This document shows, in pieces, positions 32,341 through 44,700 of a stretch of 64,000 nucleotides of DNA. How positions within the stretch are numbered: the first letter of the stretch is position 1; each line of letters opens with the position of its first letter. Under the pieces are notes generated by a model. It was not told where the DNA came from and made no database searches. It worked only from the letters and a program-made list of their open reading frames with translations. The stretch is from Pyrenula massariospora (Eukaryota; Ascomycota; Eurotiomycetes; Pyrenulales; Pyrenulaceae), in assembly GCA_021030905.1 (NCBI GenBank), contig JAGFMI010000006.1, forward strand, positions 1,984,001 to 2,048,000, given 5' to 3'. The position numbers and the translations under genes are program-made.

Positions 32341-33636
32341 TCATAATTTCGAGGACCTTGACATCCGCTTCAAGTTACGTACCCATGGGTGATCAGAACC
32401 CTGCATCCATCTAAGGCGCTTTTCCCGATTGTCAAATTTTTCATTCCACAGAACGTCTTTGTTCTTGTCATAAGTCGGCTCACCATTCTTGTCAATAAGT
32501 CCCCGATAATCCGGGCTCCAAAATTTCGAATCCCGATCGCAAGTCGCTACGTACTTTGTCCGCTTTCCCTGCTTCTTGATGCCGTGCGTGGTCTTCAAAT
32601 GCTGTTTAAGGTTATCCGACCTTGACAAATTTGTACCGCAGAACGTGCAGTCATGCTTCCGAACGACGCCATGGATAAAATGGACTGATTCCTCGTGTCT
32701 TTTGAGATGCTCCTTTCGCTTGAATCTTGAGGGACAGCCTTGGAGGCTGCATTTATGACGATTAGCCTCGATTTTTTGGTTTCCATAAAATTGTGATTTT
32801 GACTTCGTCTTAGTAACGGTACGTGAACTCGAACCACGTGTGTTGTATTGTCGGGTCGGCCTTGAAAACCGCGGGTAGTAAGAAGGATTGGCAGGGCTAT
32901 CATTTAGCATTTCGTTTTTAAGACGGCCACTTGTTCTAGTCTCTGGCGAGTCTTGAAGGCTAGAGGTGTTCCAAGTTAATGGAGTACCTTCCTCCACGCA
33001 GCCGAACCGTTCTGGTGTATTTGGCGACACTAAATGCGCCGGCGAACCATTGCAAACGCTCTGAAGAGTGGCGCTTGGCATCACGGTCTGAGGCGGCGTC
33101 ACTTCTAAAGCGGCTGATATCCATGGCTTGACGCTGTCCTGATTCATGAAATCTGTGGAATCTCTAGGCGAACAGAATATCGACCTGGAGAAACAGGGAC
33201 CAATCTCGTGATTTTCTAGCGGCTGAAAATCCATACTTGTAGAGACAGTGTCGTGAACACACGGGTCGACAGCGTTAGGAGGTGGGCCAGACATTATCGA
33301 GTCAGGAGTCCAGAACGTGTCATCTGAGGTCCATTGCACATTAGTGCAAGCGCTTGGGGTCATTGAATAAACCTCCGAATAGAAGGATTCATCTGAAGGC
33401 ATATATCCCATCTCTTCTCTTGGGCCCGTCATTTCACACCCGGAAAAGCTTGTTCCTGGTGTGCTGGAACATGAGAATTCATCGGGTAATACGGTATCTG
33501 AGCCTGAAAAGGAGTCTCTTCGGCTGTTCTTTGAGCTCCATGAAGTACTTTCAGTACTTTGGTAGCTGATGGACATTGACAGACATGTTGATGGCACGGA
33601 AAACGATGGACAGCTGCTGGCGGTCTGATCAAGCAT
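32341..33636 (-). CDS. C2H2 zinc-finger transcription factor, BrlA-like
   Basis: One exon, 431 residues. Two tandem C2H2 fingers lie at about residues 295-350. Finger 1 reads CSLQGC, twelve residues, H, four, H, and contains FKRKEHLKRH. Finger 2 reads CTFC, twelve residues, H, four, H, with SRSDNLKQH. This finger pair near the C-terminus, plus a conserved-looking tail (FWSPDYRGLIDKNGEPTYD), is typical of fungal proteins annotated as BrlA-like. BrlA of Aspergillus switches on conidiophore development. The N-terminal 290 residues are Ser/Thr/Pro-rich and probably activating. Orthology to BrlA cannot be shown from sequence alone, because many C2H2 factors share the KEHLKRH finger. It has a very long gene-poor upstream region. 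Confidence 0.85.
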   Translation of the reverse strand: MLDQTASSCPSFSVPSTCLSMSISYQSTESTSWSSKNSRRDSFSGSDTVLPDEFSCSSTPGTSFSGCEMTGPREEMGYMPSDESFYSEVYSMTPSACTNVQWTSDDTFWTPDSIMSGPPPNAVDPCVHDTVSTSMDFQPLENHEIGPCFSRSIFCSPRDSTDFMNQDSVKPWISAALEVTPPQTVMPSATLQSVCNGSPAHLVSPNTPERFGCVEEGTPLTWNTSSLQDSPETRTSGRLKNEMLNDSPANPSYYPRFSRPTRQYNTRGSSSRTVTKTKSKSQFYGNQKIEANRHKCSLQGCPSRFKRKEHLKRHEESVHFIHGVVRKHDCTFCGTNLSRSDNLKQHLKTTHGIKKQGKRTKYVATCDRDSKFWSPDYRGLIDKNGEPTYDKNKDVLWNEKFDNREKRLRWMQGSDHPWVRNLKRMSRSSKL

Positions 33637-36600
33637 TCCTGATGTTTGGTCGACCCGGTCTCCTGCAATGCGACCGGTTTCGTTAGCGATGAAGTGCTGG
33701 CTCTGTTCTGGGAAACAATCTGGTTTTCTTCGGCGTTAGCGATCTGGTCTTGCGCTAAGCATCGAAAGAAATACGTTGCAGAGCTGAACCAATTCACGTT
33801 TGAATGAAAATCGACCAAAATCACAAATTGATTACAGGGCATCAGATCATTTACGTCAAGGGACTGCACAACTCAAGGAAAAGGGAGCAGCTGGGGAGAC
33901 CATACAAGTGGATCGCATGATTCCAAGGGGCGCTGAGCGCGAAAGAAATACTGAGCTTCAGCGTGCCTGAGCGCTGGAATGTGTCCTGTGCCCTTCTCAA
34001 CAATTTCGGCCACGATGAAGATGCACTGATGCAGCATGAACTGCGGGGATGAATTCGATGTCAGGTCTTCTTCGAGCCGGAAGAGTCCAGAGGCGATGAG
34101 CTATCGAGTATTGAAAGGTCTAGGCACAGATGCCAGTCTTGTCAAAACCACGATGGCGGCGTGTCTGAAAGGAACGACTGATTAGGTCTGTAAGGGAGAA
34201 GCCAAATCCGGGAACTGCCTCAATACAACATTGTTAATGGTAGATCTTAGAAAGATGCCGCGGAAGTGAAGCATGGAGTGGATTTTGACAAGAGTCTCCA
34301 ATCTCTCATGACCTGATCGACGTGGAGCCTGTTCCAAACAAGCACAAGCTAATCGATGGTGCCTCCACGTCAACGGCGTGTGGTGAGGAAAAGATCAAAC
34401 TAATGGATTCTAATATCTGTCTCTGGGCCATCGCCAGAATCACAACAAGGCAGAAAGGTTTGGAGACAATCCCCATAGCTCTAGGGTGGTTTTCCCGGTG
34501 ACACTTATCTGGGGTAGCTCAGGTATCGGCTGAGGCTCCACCAGAGCTCCTTTCCTGCGCCATTTGGCATTATTTACGCTGCAAGAAAGCATCTCCAGGC
34601 GCAGGCCCCATTGGCAGATGCAGCTTGACCGTTTCCATCCTCAGAATCTGCCCGCTTTGTGCTGCGGCGAGTCACTGATTGCCACCAAGACGAGCTCATG
34701 CCTGGTTATATGACTCTGGGGCCGCGTCTTTCCTAATGCGGCGGTCGCAGCACTGAAATTACGGTTATTGCTCTGCAGGCACAGGGATATAGCCCGGCCG
34801 ATCGAGCACCGATATGCACTGATCTACTCACTGTTACACAACGCTCGGAACATTTAATAGTGGGTCCCGTTTCTGGGGAATCGCATCGGTTCTTCGACAC
34901 CAATGCGAGATATGGGCTCTAAGACCTGTCACCAAACAGCTCAGCTGTGACACAAGCTCTTGCTGATAACAAGTTTGCAATTAGCCTTCGGTTCTTCGTC
35001 TGTTCCCCCCGGGGTTGGCGATCTTCATCCTCGCGGATCTTTACAGCTCAGCGATCTTCGCTGTTCCTGCCGAGAACAATCTAATCAGGGTAAACTGTCG
35101 TGCATGATGCTAATGCATGTCCTCCTGCCACCGACCCAGAGGACGGGTCCGCCGCGGCAAGAATTACCTCCTCCTGAATGGACGCAGAGCGCCTTACTCC
35201 CCAACCTGTGTGGTGGCACCGTCAACTTCGCACTGGCCAATTTCTCGCCTTCTTAGGGAATGTGGCCTACTTCTTGAAAGCCGTTCATTGGCTACTACAA
35301 GGCTCCCGTCCCTGTTCTAGCTCGAAAGAATTGTTCTATGAAATGGGGTGAGCGACTTTCATCCACCATGAAGAATGTGACCGTCCTCGAAACTTTTCCA
35401 AGCTCATAGAGAGTTTCTGGGTTAGAATTCTACCGCTGATAAGAAAGCGTCCCCAAGAAGGTCTCTAATTTGGCGTTATTTGACAATGCCCTTTCTACGC
35501 CGACTTCTGAAACCTGTCCGAGCGTCTTTGATTCTCGTGAGAAGGCAAGATCGAGACGTAAAGAGCTGCAAGTTCACTTTTCTCAGGGATGTACTAGTCT
35601 TGAGTGGGTATCTCAAATCCTATCATCGAATTGATAGGATTTAGAATAGCCCGGACGTAATTTGTCAGTGGGATGCTACACATACGCGCCGCACTGGGTA
35701 GGCTGGCATGACCATCTGCAATCCCGATGGAGGTATGCACATCGCAGCCTTCTACATTAGCTCCCGCAAAATCTGCACTCCACTCTCTGCAGGCACTTTA
35801 CTCAACCCTGCGTGACTGGGTCTGCTACAAGCCCCTCAGCCCAAATCTGACGCGTCCGCCCAACGGGCGGAGCTCGGCACACAGCCAGAGCTTCTAGCAA
35901 AGCAGGTACCAACAGACATGTCGATCTTACTGCTTCGATCGGTTTCCGGCACAGACGCGGGGATTTCTGGACTACTAAGCTATTTGCAACAATTTTTGAC
36001 AGCAGCAGCATCTGCAAGCACTGGAAAAAACCCTCAATGTGATCTAGAGGTGGCCCAAGTCAGTCCGAATGCATCAATGTGTTGCTTTCGTGTAATTGTG
36101 AAGGGGATTTTCAGAACCTGTTTTTCAGTGGCCCAGCTGAAAGTGCGGTTTCGGGTCCACCGAGATCATTGCGTTCAATGTTCAGGCCAGGGTATCCCGA
36201 TGTATGGACCCTAAACGACGATCAGATCACCGGACATGAACCTCAACCGTCAGCAGATACCTTCAACACCAACGAGATAAGAGTGTTGGCCATTATCCAG
36301 ATGCTCGGCCTTGTTGGATCTAAGCTTGTTTCGTATAACCGAAGTTTTGCAAGATATTCAAGTAGGAATGGCAAAAGGCTGAACGCGATTCTAGAATATA
36401 GTTGCCTTGAGACCAACCAAAAACAAAAATGCCCTGTTGCCGGTGAGTGTTACTTTACTTCCTTCATTGTGTCATTGCCACCTGGAAATATCTCTGAATG
36501 CTAGGGGGTTAGTTGCCTGGCTTTTTACCCCCAGTCAATCTGTCATATGATACAGTTTGTCTATGTTGCACCGTTGAAAAAGCCCGTGACATAGCGTTCC

Positions 36601-38926
36601 ACATGGTACTGTAATGTCGCTGCCTGCGAAACTTAAAAATGTCTCCTTTCTGTTGATGTCAGCTTGATCTAGCCTGGACAGCCTTCCCAAGGAATACTTG
36701 AGTCTGTATGCATGTCAAAGGCGCTGCCCTCAGAGTCGCAACTTGTCCTCTGCCACGTTCTTAGACGTTCGTTATGGTGGGCAAAGCCTTATGCTCCGTA
36801 GGCGTGCAGCTTTAGCACAGCGGCTAAAATTTTCTCAATGCTCGTAGGGATTATAAATACTTCCAGAGCAGACTTGGACTAGTATGGTAAGACGGAAGGC
36901 TTCGTGAACGACAGGATCAACCTCTCTCTGAAGATTTGCACGAGACCTCCGTCTTCTTCGATTTTAGTTCAGGGACGTGTCGAATAAGCACAACTTTAAC
37001 CTTTGAAAGAGTATCAGAAATGCAGCCGCATCAGCTAAACGTCTTTGCTCAAAATTGAGCTAGTGTCTTAGAACGCCGAATGTTCTCGTAGTTGCTGCCC
37101 CTATCACAGGCTCCGGTTTAGCGTGTAAATATGCATAATGTCGCTAGCTACATCAACGCTATAGTAAACCGGAATTTATGAAGACTAGGTAGAATCTATC
37201 CGTATAGGCACACCAGGCAACAATGAAGCTCTAGAGCGCCATTCAAGGCATCACGTGCAGAATGATCTTCCTTCTCGGTCGCAGTGTATTTCATGCCCTC
37301 TTACAATTCAGAAAGGGCGTCTTAGGTGTTCCACATTTATCAAGCTAGGACAGCAGAGCTTCGCCCGCACCGTGACTGTTCTGTAACAGAGTTTTTGATT
37401 ATTTCAAATCTTCGCCAGGAGAAAGCGTTGATGCTTGTGAGCTTATGTAAGTGCAAATGTGCTGATCATCCTACGAAGCATATGTGATTACGGCCGTCAT
37501 GTGTGAGGAAAATATTTAGCTAACGCCAAATTCAACGACTCACAAGGCCTTCAGTAAAGGCTTGAGCGCACGAGATGCAGTGCTGGTGTTAAAATGGATG
37601 AGAGACAATCGTCACGAGTCTGAGACAGATGAGGAAGTTAAGTATAGCTTCCGACGTTGGAGTGCGACATGGAGGTAGTGAGGACGACTATGATGAGGCT
37701 GATAACGACGACGAAGAAAGTGAAGAATGTGAAGAGGACGAAGTGTCTGACACAAGTTCCTGTATCAGCCCTGCCGCCACTTCCATCGATGGGATGCTGA
37801 GTATAGCTGTTATGAGCAAGAACAGAGAGACGGAAATGAAGCTGAAGAAAGGTATCACAAGAGGGATTCGAGAAGAAAAGATAGAGGTTCATGTCTATAT
37901 CAATCTCAACCCCTACCTTGCTGTGGAAAGAACTGGCCAGCAGCAATTCGTTAGGTTCGAGCCAAGTTCATGACGAACCGCCGATCCAACGTTCGAGCTC
38001 TACATGATGACCCTTATGTGGGGACCGTGAGGTTCTTTTTCAATCCAGCTAGAAATTTTAGCGATTGGATATTTCTGAAAAGGGTTTATGTCTTGATGAT
38101 GGACGCCTGCTGTATAGAAGAAGAGTAAGTCCTGTGGTGTTTCCTACTCACCGGAGCTCTATAGTATGTCACGTGATCGAAATTCTGTGTTCTCCGCCTG
38201 CGAAAGGATCTGCCGTCTGTTACCAAATAATGCTCTCCCTCGATCCATTCAGGTACCCGCTGCTTCCGCGTCCACATGTACCATCCTCCTGTCCGTACCT
38301 TTACTTCTAGTAAACAAGCCTGTCAGCTCACCTTTTCTAGGTACCTATCTAGCAGGGTAGCCTGGCATCGCCCCGCACGCGCCCCGCCGACAAGGAGCAT
38401 AGAAACGCGTGGGCTCCAATCAGTGACTGTGCTCCAGGCATGTGCTCTAGGTTCGCGACAATGACGTCTCTCAAAAATTTTTGAAGAAACGAACGAACCT
38501 GAGCCAGCCTCGCGGGTTGGCTTGGCGAATCAAGCTCCCCCGGTACAGCGCACGTGGGTTGCTCGCTCTTCCACCTTCCCACTCCAGTCGCCCTGCTTCT
38601 CCTTAGCGGATACAGGTACCTAGCCGATTGAACGCGCGAAGGAACAATTGACGCAATGGCTCCAAGATACCGTCAAGGTCTCTTTATCGCCGCTTGCTCT
38701 GCTTCTTCGACCGGGGAGCATGCGACGTGGGCGTCTTCCGATTCGACATCTTCCATATCCCAGAGTAATCATGTCAATCTTGATTCGCCCTGACAATTCG
38801 AGGCGTCCAGACTTTCTGCAAGGTCTGCTGAAGTTGTAAGCTCCAGGATCAGAGCTTGACTACTGCTCATAAAATGCAAGCTCCCCCCCGGTAGGTGTTC
38901 ATTGAGCCCTCTCCTTCTGTTCGTGC
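33637..38926. other. 5.3 kb gene-poor region between the BrlA-like gene and phoD
   Basis: The longest gene-free stretch of the window. Base composition is ordinary, not AT-rich, with no terminal repeats, transposase motifs or obvious RIP decay. Short open frames occur (36079-36504, 37629-37973, 38086-38277) without family matches. The left part is 5' of the BrlA-like gene and may hold a long leader and control region. The right part is the phoD promoter. Three CACGTG sites lie at 37252, 38170 and 38551. Confidence 0.55.
38550..38558 (+). promoter_or_regulatory. PHO-type box GCACGTGGG upstream of phoD
   Basis: GCACGTGGG equals the high-affinity core bound by Pho4-type bHLH factors (NUC-1 in Neurospora) at phosphate-starvation genes. 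It lies 369 bases before the start codon of a secreted phosphatase gene. A further CACGTG is at 38170-38175. Binding is inferred from motif and gene function. Confidence 0.55.
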
Positions 38927-40864
38927 ATGGCTTTCCGTTTTCCAGCGACCAGTGTAAAGAAGATGAAGCTTCTTCTATTGCTGTCGCTCGTTAGTGAGGC
39001 GTTTGCATCTTTCGGATCCAATCTCAACTACCGAAGTCCTTCGCATCACCATGCTGGTCTTGGGATTTCCATCCGCAAGGTCGTCAAGAGAAATAGCCCA
39101 ACTTCGAAATATGCGGCTTCGTCGCTGAATTTCACCCACGGCGTGGCATCTGGCGACCCATACCCGAACTCGGTCATTCTGTGGACAAGATGTGCTCCAG
39201 AGATGGATGTGGTGGATGACAACTCCACTGTATCAGGCTACGTGCCGCTCTACAATCCAGTCCCCATATACAACGACACAGACGAAGGGAAGCCGCCATC
39301 TACGTCTCCAGTATGTTTGAACTACAAAGTTGCGACAGACAAGGCGTTGTCTTCCGTGGTGGATCAGGGGACCGTCTATACCAGCTCTGACATCGACTAC
39401 ACCGTGAAGGTCGAGGCGGTCCACCTGCAGCCTTTCACCTACTATTACTATCAGTTCACAGTCTGTGATTCAGAAAATTCCAGCCCGATAGGACGCACAA
39501 AGACCACGCCCGTTGCATCTGACAAGGTCAGCAACGTCAATCTAGCAGTCTATTCGTGCAGCAATTACCCATTCGGTTTCTTCAACGCATACGGAAATCC
39601 AGTGCGGAAAGACTCGGTAGACTATGTCATCCACCTCGGGGACTACATCTATGAATATGCCAATGGAGATTACGGATGGGGCCAGAGCATTGGTCGTGTG
39701 CCCTTACCTGACAGGACTATCTTTACCCTCTATGACTACCGAAAGCGCCATGCCACGTATCGGACTGATCTTGACCTGATCGCAAGTCACCAATATTTCC
39801 CGTGGATTCCGGTGTGGGATGATCATGAAGTATCTGACAATACCTACCGCGATGGGGCATCGGAATTGAACAATACGGAAGCCTCTTTTATTGAAGATGG
39901 GGGAGTTGCTACTGATCAACGGAAGATGAACGCCGTACGTGCGTACTTTGAGTGGATGCCGATTCGCCAAGTTGAGATGGACGATAACCTTCGCATTTGG
40001 CGCAGCTTCCAGATCGGCTCGCTTTTAGACCTTGTGATGCTAGATACCCGACAATATGATCGCTCCATCACCGATCTTTACTGGAACACCGACTACATCC
40101 ACGCCATCTCCAACGATGCCGGGCGTAGCATGATGGGCAGCCGACAAGAGAACTGGTTCTATAATTCCTTGAGGTCTTCTGCAGCTCGGGGTGCGACCTG
40201 GCGAGTCATCGGCTCTCAGACCGTTATGTCCCGGCTTAACGAATCCGTTGCATACGGTAATGTTAATCCGCTTGATTACGATGCATGGGATGGATACCAA
40301 GCAAACCGAAATCGCACTTTCCAGACCCTGTATCAGAACAACATTGGTAACAATATTGTGATATCCGGTGACTCTCACGCCAACTGGGTTTCGGACCTTG
40401 TCTGGCTAGACCAAACTCCTTACAACCCAGCCACCGGCGATGGCTCTATTGGTGTCGAATTCGCTGGGACGGCCGTTAGTTCGCCGAGCCCTGCAGGCCA
40501 AAATATCTCCATTGCACGGTCGATTAATGCTTCACAGGCTCTTGTTGGCTCCAACCGTGAGCTCCAATGGTCCGAGCTCTACTACCGCGGCTATTTCGAG
40601 CTACACATCTCCCAGGAGAAGGTTGACGCCAATTACTTCGGGATGCCGACTATTGTCACGCGGAACCCGGGGGAGATAAGTCTCGCAAACTTCACCGTAC
40701 TGAGCGGAAGAAATCGTCTGGAGAGATTCAATGGAACTGCGGCGATAGGGGGCGCCGTAGAGAATGGGGTATTGAAGGGAGGTCAAACAGTGCAGACGAA
40801 CCTGACAAATTCGACAGATACAGGGCTCTATTTCATCAGCCATGACGATCAAGAGGACATCTAA
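38927..40864 (+). CDS. phoD: Secreted PhoD-type alkaline phosphatase / phosphodiesterase
   Basis: Metal-dependent phosphatase that releases phosphate from organic esters outside the cell. One exon, 645 residues. A second in-frame ATG (MKLLLLLSLVSEAFA) starts a clean signal peptide, so translation could begin there. The N-terminal PhoD domain shows FTHGVASGDPYPNSVILWTR. The catalytic domain carries AVYSCSNYPFGFFNAY, HLGDYIYEY, the metal motif VWDDHEVSDN, and near the end VISGDSHANWVSDL, all intact. About a dozen N-x-S/T sites fit a secreted glycoprotein. There is no obvious GPI signal at the acidic C-terminus (SHDDQEDI). The upstream PHO-type box suggests induction by phosphate limitation. Confidence 0.95.
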   Translation: MAFRFPATSVKKMKLLLLLSLVSEAFASFGSNLNYRSPSHHHAGLGISIRKVVKRNSPTSKYAASSLNFTHGVASGDPYPNSVILWTRCAPEMDVVDDNSTVSGYVPLYNPVPIYNDTDEGKPPSTSPVCLNYKVATDKALSSVVDQGTVYTSSDIDYTVKVEAVHLQPFTYYYYQFTVCDSENSSPIGRTKTTPVASDKVSNVNLAVYSCSNYPFGFFNAYGNPVRKDSVDYVIHLGDYIYEYANGDYGWGQSIGRVPLPDRTIFTLYDYRKRHATYRTDLDLIASHQYFPWIPVWDDHEVSDNTYRDGASELNNTEASFIEDGGVATDQRKMNAVRAYFEWMPIRQVEMDDNLRIWRSFQIGSLLDLVMLDTRQYDRSITDLYWNTDYIHAISNDAGRSMMGSRQENWFYNSLRSSAARGATWRVIGSQTVMSRLNESVAYGNVNPLDYDAWDGYQANRNRTFQTLYQNNIGNNIVISGDSHANWVSDLVWLDQTPYNPATGDGSIGVEFAGTAVSSPSPAGQNISIARSINASQALVGSNRELQWSELYYRGYFELHISQEKVDANYFGMPTIVTRNPGEISLANFTVLSGRNRLERFNGTAAIGGAVENGVLKGGQTVQTNLTNSTDTGLYFISHDDQEDI

Positions 40865-41735
40865 ACCGCTTATAGTAATAATGTAGTGTGATAGAATAAT
40901 CAGAAGATATGAAGATATTCTGTCTGCGTGTCTTTGGGAGCACTGTTGTTGATTTATCGTCATGCCCTGGACATATTTAAATGTGTCACAGATGGGCGTC
41001 CGCCACGTTTGCTTCCCCGGCGGAAGTGGACGCGCCAAGATCCGGGCGTCGCGTGGATCGTCGCGACCTTTGCGCCTCATCCGACTCCGGATTTTCTCCC
41101 GTTCTCCTTCCCAAGCTTCCGTCCATTTCGTTCCCTCGATATTTCGACACGGCGTCTTTGGATGAAGCTGCTCAATGTGCGAAGATCAATCAATTCATTT
41201 CTCAGGATGACGTTGCCAATGCCGGCAAGACGCTCGCCCAGAAATGACTTATTGCTCTTTAGCTGATACCCCCTCCACGCGGGCAAACAATAGCTCTCGA
41301 TGGTGGCGGTCGTACCCCAACCCCCAAGGCTCCTTGCAGTGCTTGCACGACCTGTCATTGGCAAGCCTTCCCCCGGAGAGTCTTAGCATGCACCTCACTT
41401 TTCCTTTCTTTACCTAAAGCAGCATTTGGCGGCCCAGTTTATTATGGTCACCTCGGCCGATCTGCTCCTTTCCGGAGATGGTGGTCAGATACGAGCTGAG
41501 AAATGTCGTGCAAAGGTTGGAGCTCATGTAGAGCCGCATTCGCCTGCACGTCATGAGGATCCCCAAGCTGAGCGCGTTGCGCTTCTTCACCAATTCCCAG
41601 AACCAGCTCTCTCACGATAGCTGTTCATTCTCTTTACTGGGTCTTCGCGGTCACCTCTAGGAGAAATGATTCCGCCTTTTTTGTGCATCATTTGCACTTA
41701 AAATACGTCTGCGCGGAATCCCTACATATCTCCAA
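40865..41735. other. Intergenic, no supported gene
   Basis: Open frames on both strands at 40980-41360 overlap each other and lack motifs. This stretch holds the phoD 3' flank and the promoter of the CorA-like gene. Confidence 0.45.
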
Positions 41736-44700
41736 ATGGACTCCGAGGACGAAACCGATCACGGTACTCCCATCAATGGCTTTGTTAGCACATTGAAGTC
41801 GCGCAAGTCTCCAAAACACGCGCAGCCAATCAGTCGAGTTGTCTCGCGTCAGGAAACAGATGCAAGTCTCCGAAGCCACGCCTTTTCCTCGTCCAAAACA
41901 CTTGATGAAGAGCATGCTCTGTATAGTGTGACCAAAGGAGTACCAGAGAAAGTTAAATACCACAGATCTGGTGTTCTTGACAAGCTTTCTATCGTCGCCA
42001 CGAATCGCATTCCAAATCCCAATCCAGAACAGCAAGACAAGATTATGCTGGCGTGGAATGATGAAGAAGGTGGGCACTCTCTTGACTCCAGCCACGAATT
42101 TCTGCAATGGCTGTAAGTGCTTCTCATAGTCCGCGAGCGACTGGCGCTTAAGCCTATAGACATCTAGAAAAGGCCTGTCTTGAATTCAAGGAATTTCAGG
42201 TAGGGTTACTATTTTAAAAACTTTTCACTCCACTGACCGCATACAGGATCTCGTTCTGGATTCCCGATACAACACCCTTGACACCATCCGGAAAGACATT
42301 GTACGACAGTGTGTGCAAGATGTGCAGCGACTGCATGAGAGAAGATTTTGGAGAGGCAAATACCTCGAACCAGTCTCTCATCAAACTAGTCATGTGCACT
42401 CCAAAGCGGACGCTAGCCATACGGCGATCACAGCAACATTCGTTAATTTGCCTCTTTTTGCTCTCTACGATGCCAGTGTCAATGGAAGTTTCAAAGGTAG
42501 CCGAGATTCGCCTCGGAATCCCGTCCGCAGTTTGCTGCAGTACTTTTACCGTTTGGACACGACTGAGCGACGAGATCAGCGGCAAACTATCAACATGATT
42601 GAGTCAAAAGCTAAGAATGGCCGATACATTCATGTTCCACACCTCTGGGCGTTGCTTGTCAATAACGGTAAGTGCGCCCGCCCGCGTTTCCCTGCCCATA
42701 ATAGATTCTCGTTCTTTGAAGGCTCTGAAGTGGCAAGAGTTGCCTCAATTTACATTTCTCAACTTGGGGCTCCTCTTTTCCAATATCTATGAAGCATACT
42801 CATATGCAGATCTCTCAAAACTGTTATGTCGCCTTGGAACTCTGACGAGGTCGTGTCTAACGAGATTGCCTAGAGACATTGTTTACTTGTGCGCCAATGA
42901 GCTTCGAGCACTTACGCGGCGTTACCCAGGCTCCTGTGGCAGGATCTGAGACCGAGAGCCCTTTGTTTCTTATGCCGTATTCGCAAATTGGACCTTTCGT
43001 CAAGTACATACGACTGGATGGGAAGCATTATTTTTTCCCTTTGCGGCAGTGCCCGTTGTGGATGGTATGTAGCACTATCAGGTGAATGGCTACAAATATC
43101 TAATCGGACATTTAGGATCTTGTGAACAAACTTGCAAGCCTGTCCGCACATCCTTCCTTGATTTATCTAGCCGTCATGACCCCTACCTCGCCATATGGAC
43201 TCGTCGATGCTGATTCGAATGAATTGGATAGTACGGAATGGGAAAAGCTAGCATCTTCATACATGAACAATGAAGATGAAAATTCTGCAGAGTCTTTCAG
43301 ATCAAGGTTTTCAATGATTACTGTTCGCCTGGCAAAGCTTGATCTACCTAGTGACGAAGACGACGAAGATACAGATTCGTGTCTTTCAGGTGAGACTGAT
43401 TCTTCACTTCTAAGATAATTTCTGACATCACAGCCCAACCATTTGATGGCAAAGACGAAGAGCTACAACGGCCTTCAAGATGGGATGTTATTCGTGAGCA
43501 AATCAAACAAAGCCGATTGAAAAGACAAACCGCAGAAGCTTTTGCCGAAGCCAGTGCAAGCGATGAAGCCAGCCAAGCTTCTCAACCACCAGCCTCGAAG
43601 AGAGAAAGAAATATTACAGCCAGGTCTTTATCACCAGCCAAGGAACACGACGAGGACCACCTTCCCCCATCCCATCTGGTGGATAAAACCAACGAGCAGG
43701 ACACATTACATTCTGACAATGTGGATCAAACTTTGGATCAAACGGTTCGAGCTGATGCTCATCTTGGTCAAACTCTCAACCGATCCAGGGAACCAACATC
43801 GCAGGCAGGCCCTGCCGAAGGCTCCTCAGCAATTTCATCAAAAGATCAAAATGGGATGTCCAAAATCTCGACGTTTAATCTGGAGGAATCCAGGAAGCGA
43901 GACTCTCAGCAAGATCTTCTGGGCTTGGTGGATGACGATACCCATCTAGAAGAGGACAGCTATCCGCAAACGATTTTGCCTCGACCAGGCGACGCAGTAA
44001 GGCAAATTTCGTCTCGGGCTCGGCCGATTATCAAGCCCTTATTCATGACCCAAGCACCTGATTTAAGTGACGCAGTGCCAAAGAGTCAACAGTCACGCTC
44101 CCGAGGTCCGACTAGTGACGCTTCAGAATCTACAAAATCCGGGCATGGGCGGCCAACGCCCAGGAATGCGAAGTTCAAGGCGAAGGGCAGAAGACGACAT
44201 CATCGCAGGCACATCTCAGAATCACCGGTAGCACTTTCTGAAAACGAGCAAGACCCTGGTATACATGCCGGGCTTTTATCGACTCCGACTTGGCGAACGT
44301 CCGCGGATACAACAGCAGCATCAGATTTAAAGCGTGATAAGAGCGCGACCAAGCAATCACCAAGGATCCCTGTTACTCCAGGACAGAAGAAGCTAGAAGA
44401 GGCGTCTCGCCGCTTGAATTCGCTGGAACATGTCACATATAGACCGATTTACTCATGGCCAGTAGAGGGCGACCAGCCGGCCACAGGAGCGATACTGGAA
44501 GTTCATCACGGCATACTGACGAAAGGTGGTGGAGACGTCCATGGAGCATCAGGTCTGGATTATGATGCCCTGGAGGATCGTCAAAGAAATTATGTCGAGG
44601 ATGTGGCTATTGACTGTGCCATTGCGGCAGACTTCCCGGGAATCTCTGCCGCGCGAGCTAGATTCCTACGAACGAAATGCGACCTTTATATCATTGCTCG

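Noticed and set aside
36079-36504. 141-residue plus-strand frame in the gene-poor region
   Set aside because: No recognisable domain, no splice partners and no start context; left as unsupported.
34000-37600. Possible transposon relic in the gene-poor region
   Set aside because: No terminal repeats, no transposase or reverse-transcriptase motifs and no AT-rich RIP signature were visible.
37945-37970. GGTTCGAGCC resembling a tRNA B-box
   Set aside because: Flanking bases do not form a T-stem and no A-box or cloverleaf is found upstream.
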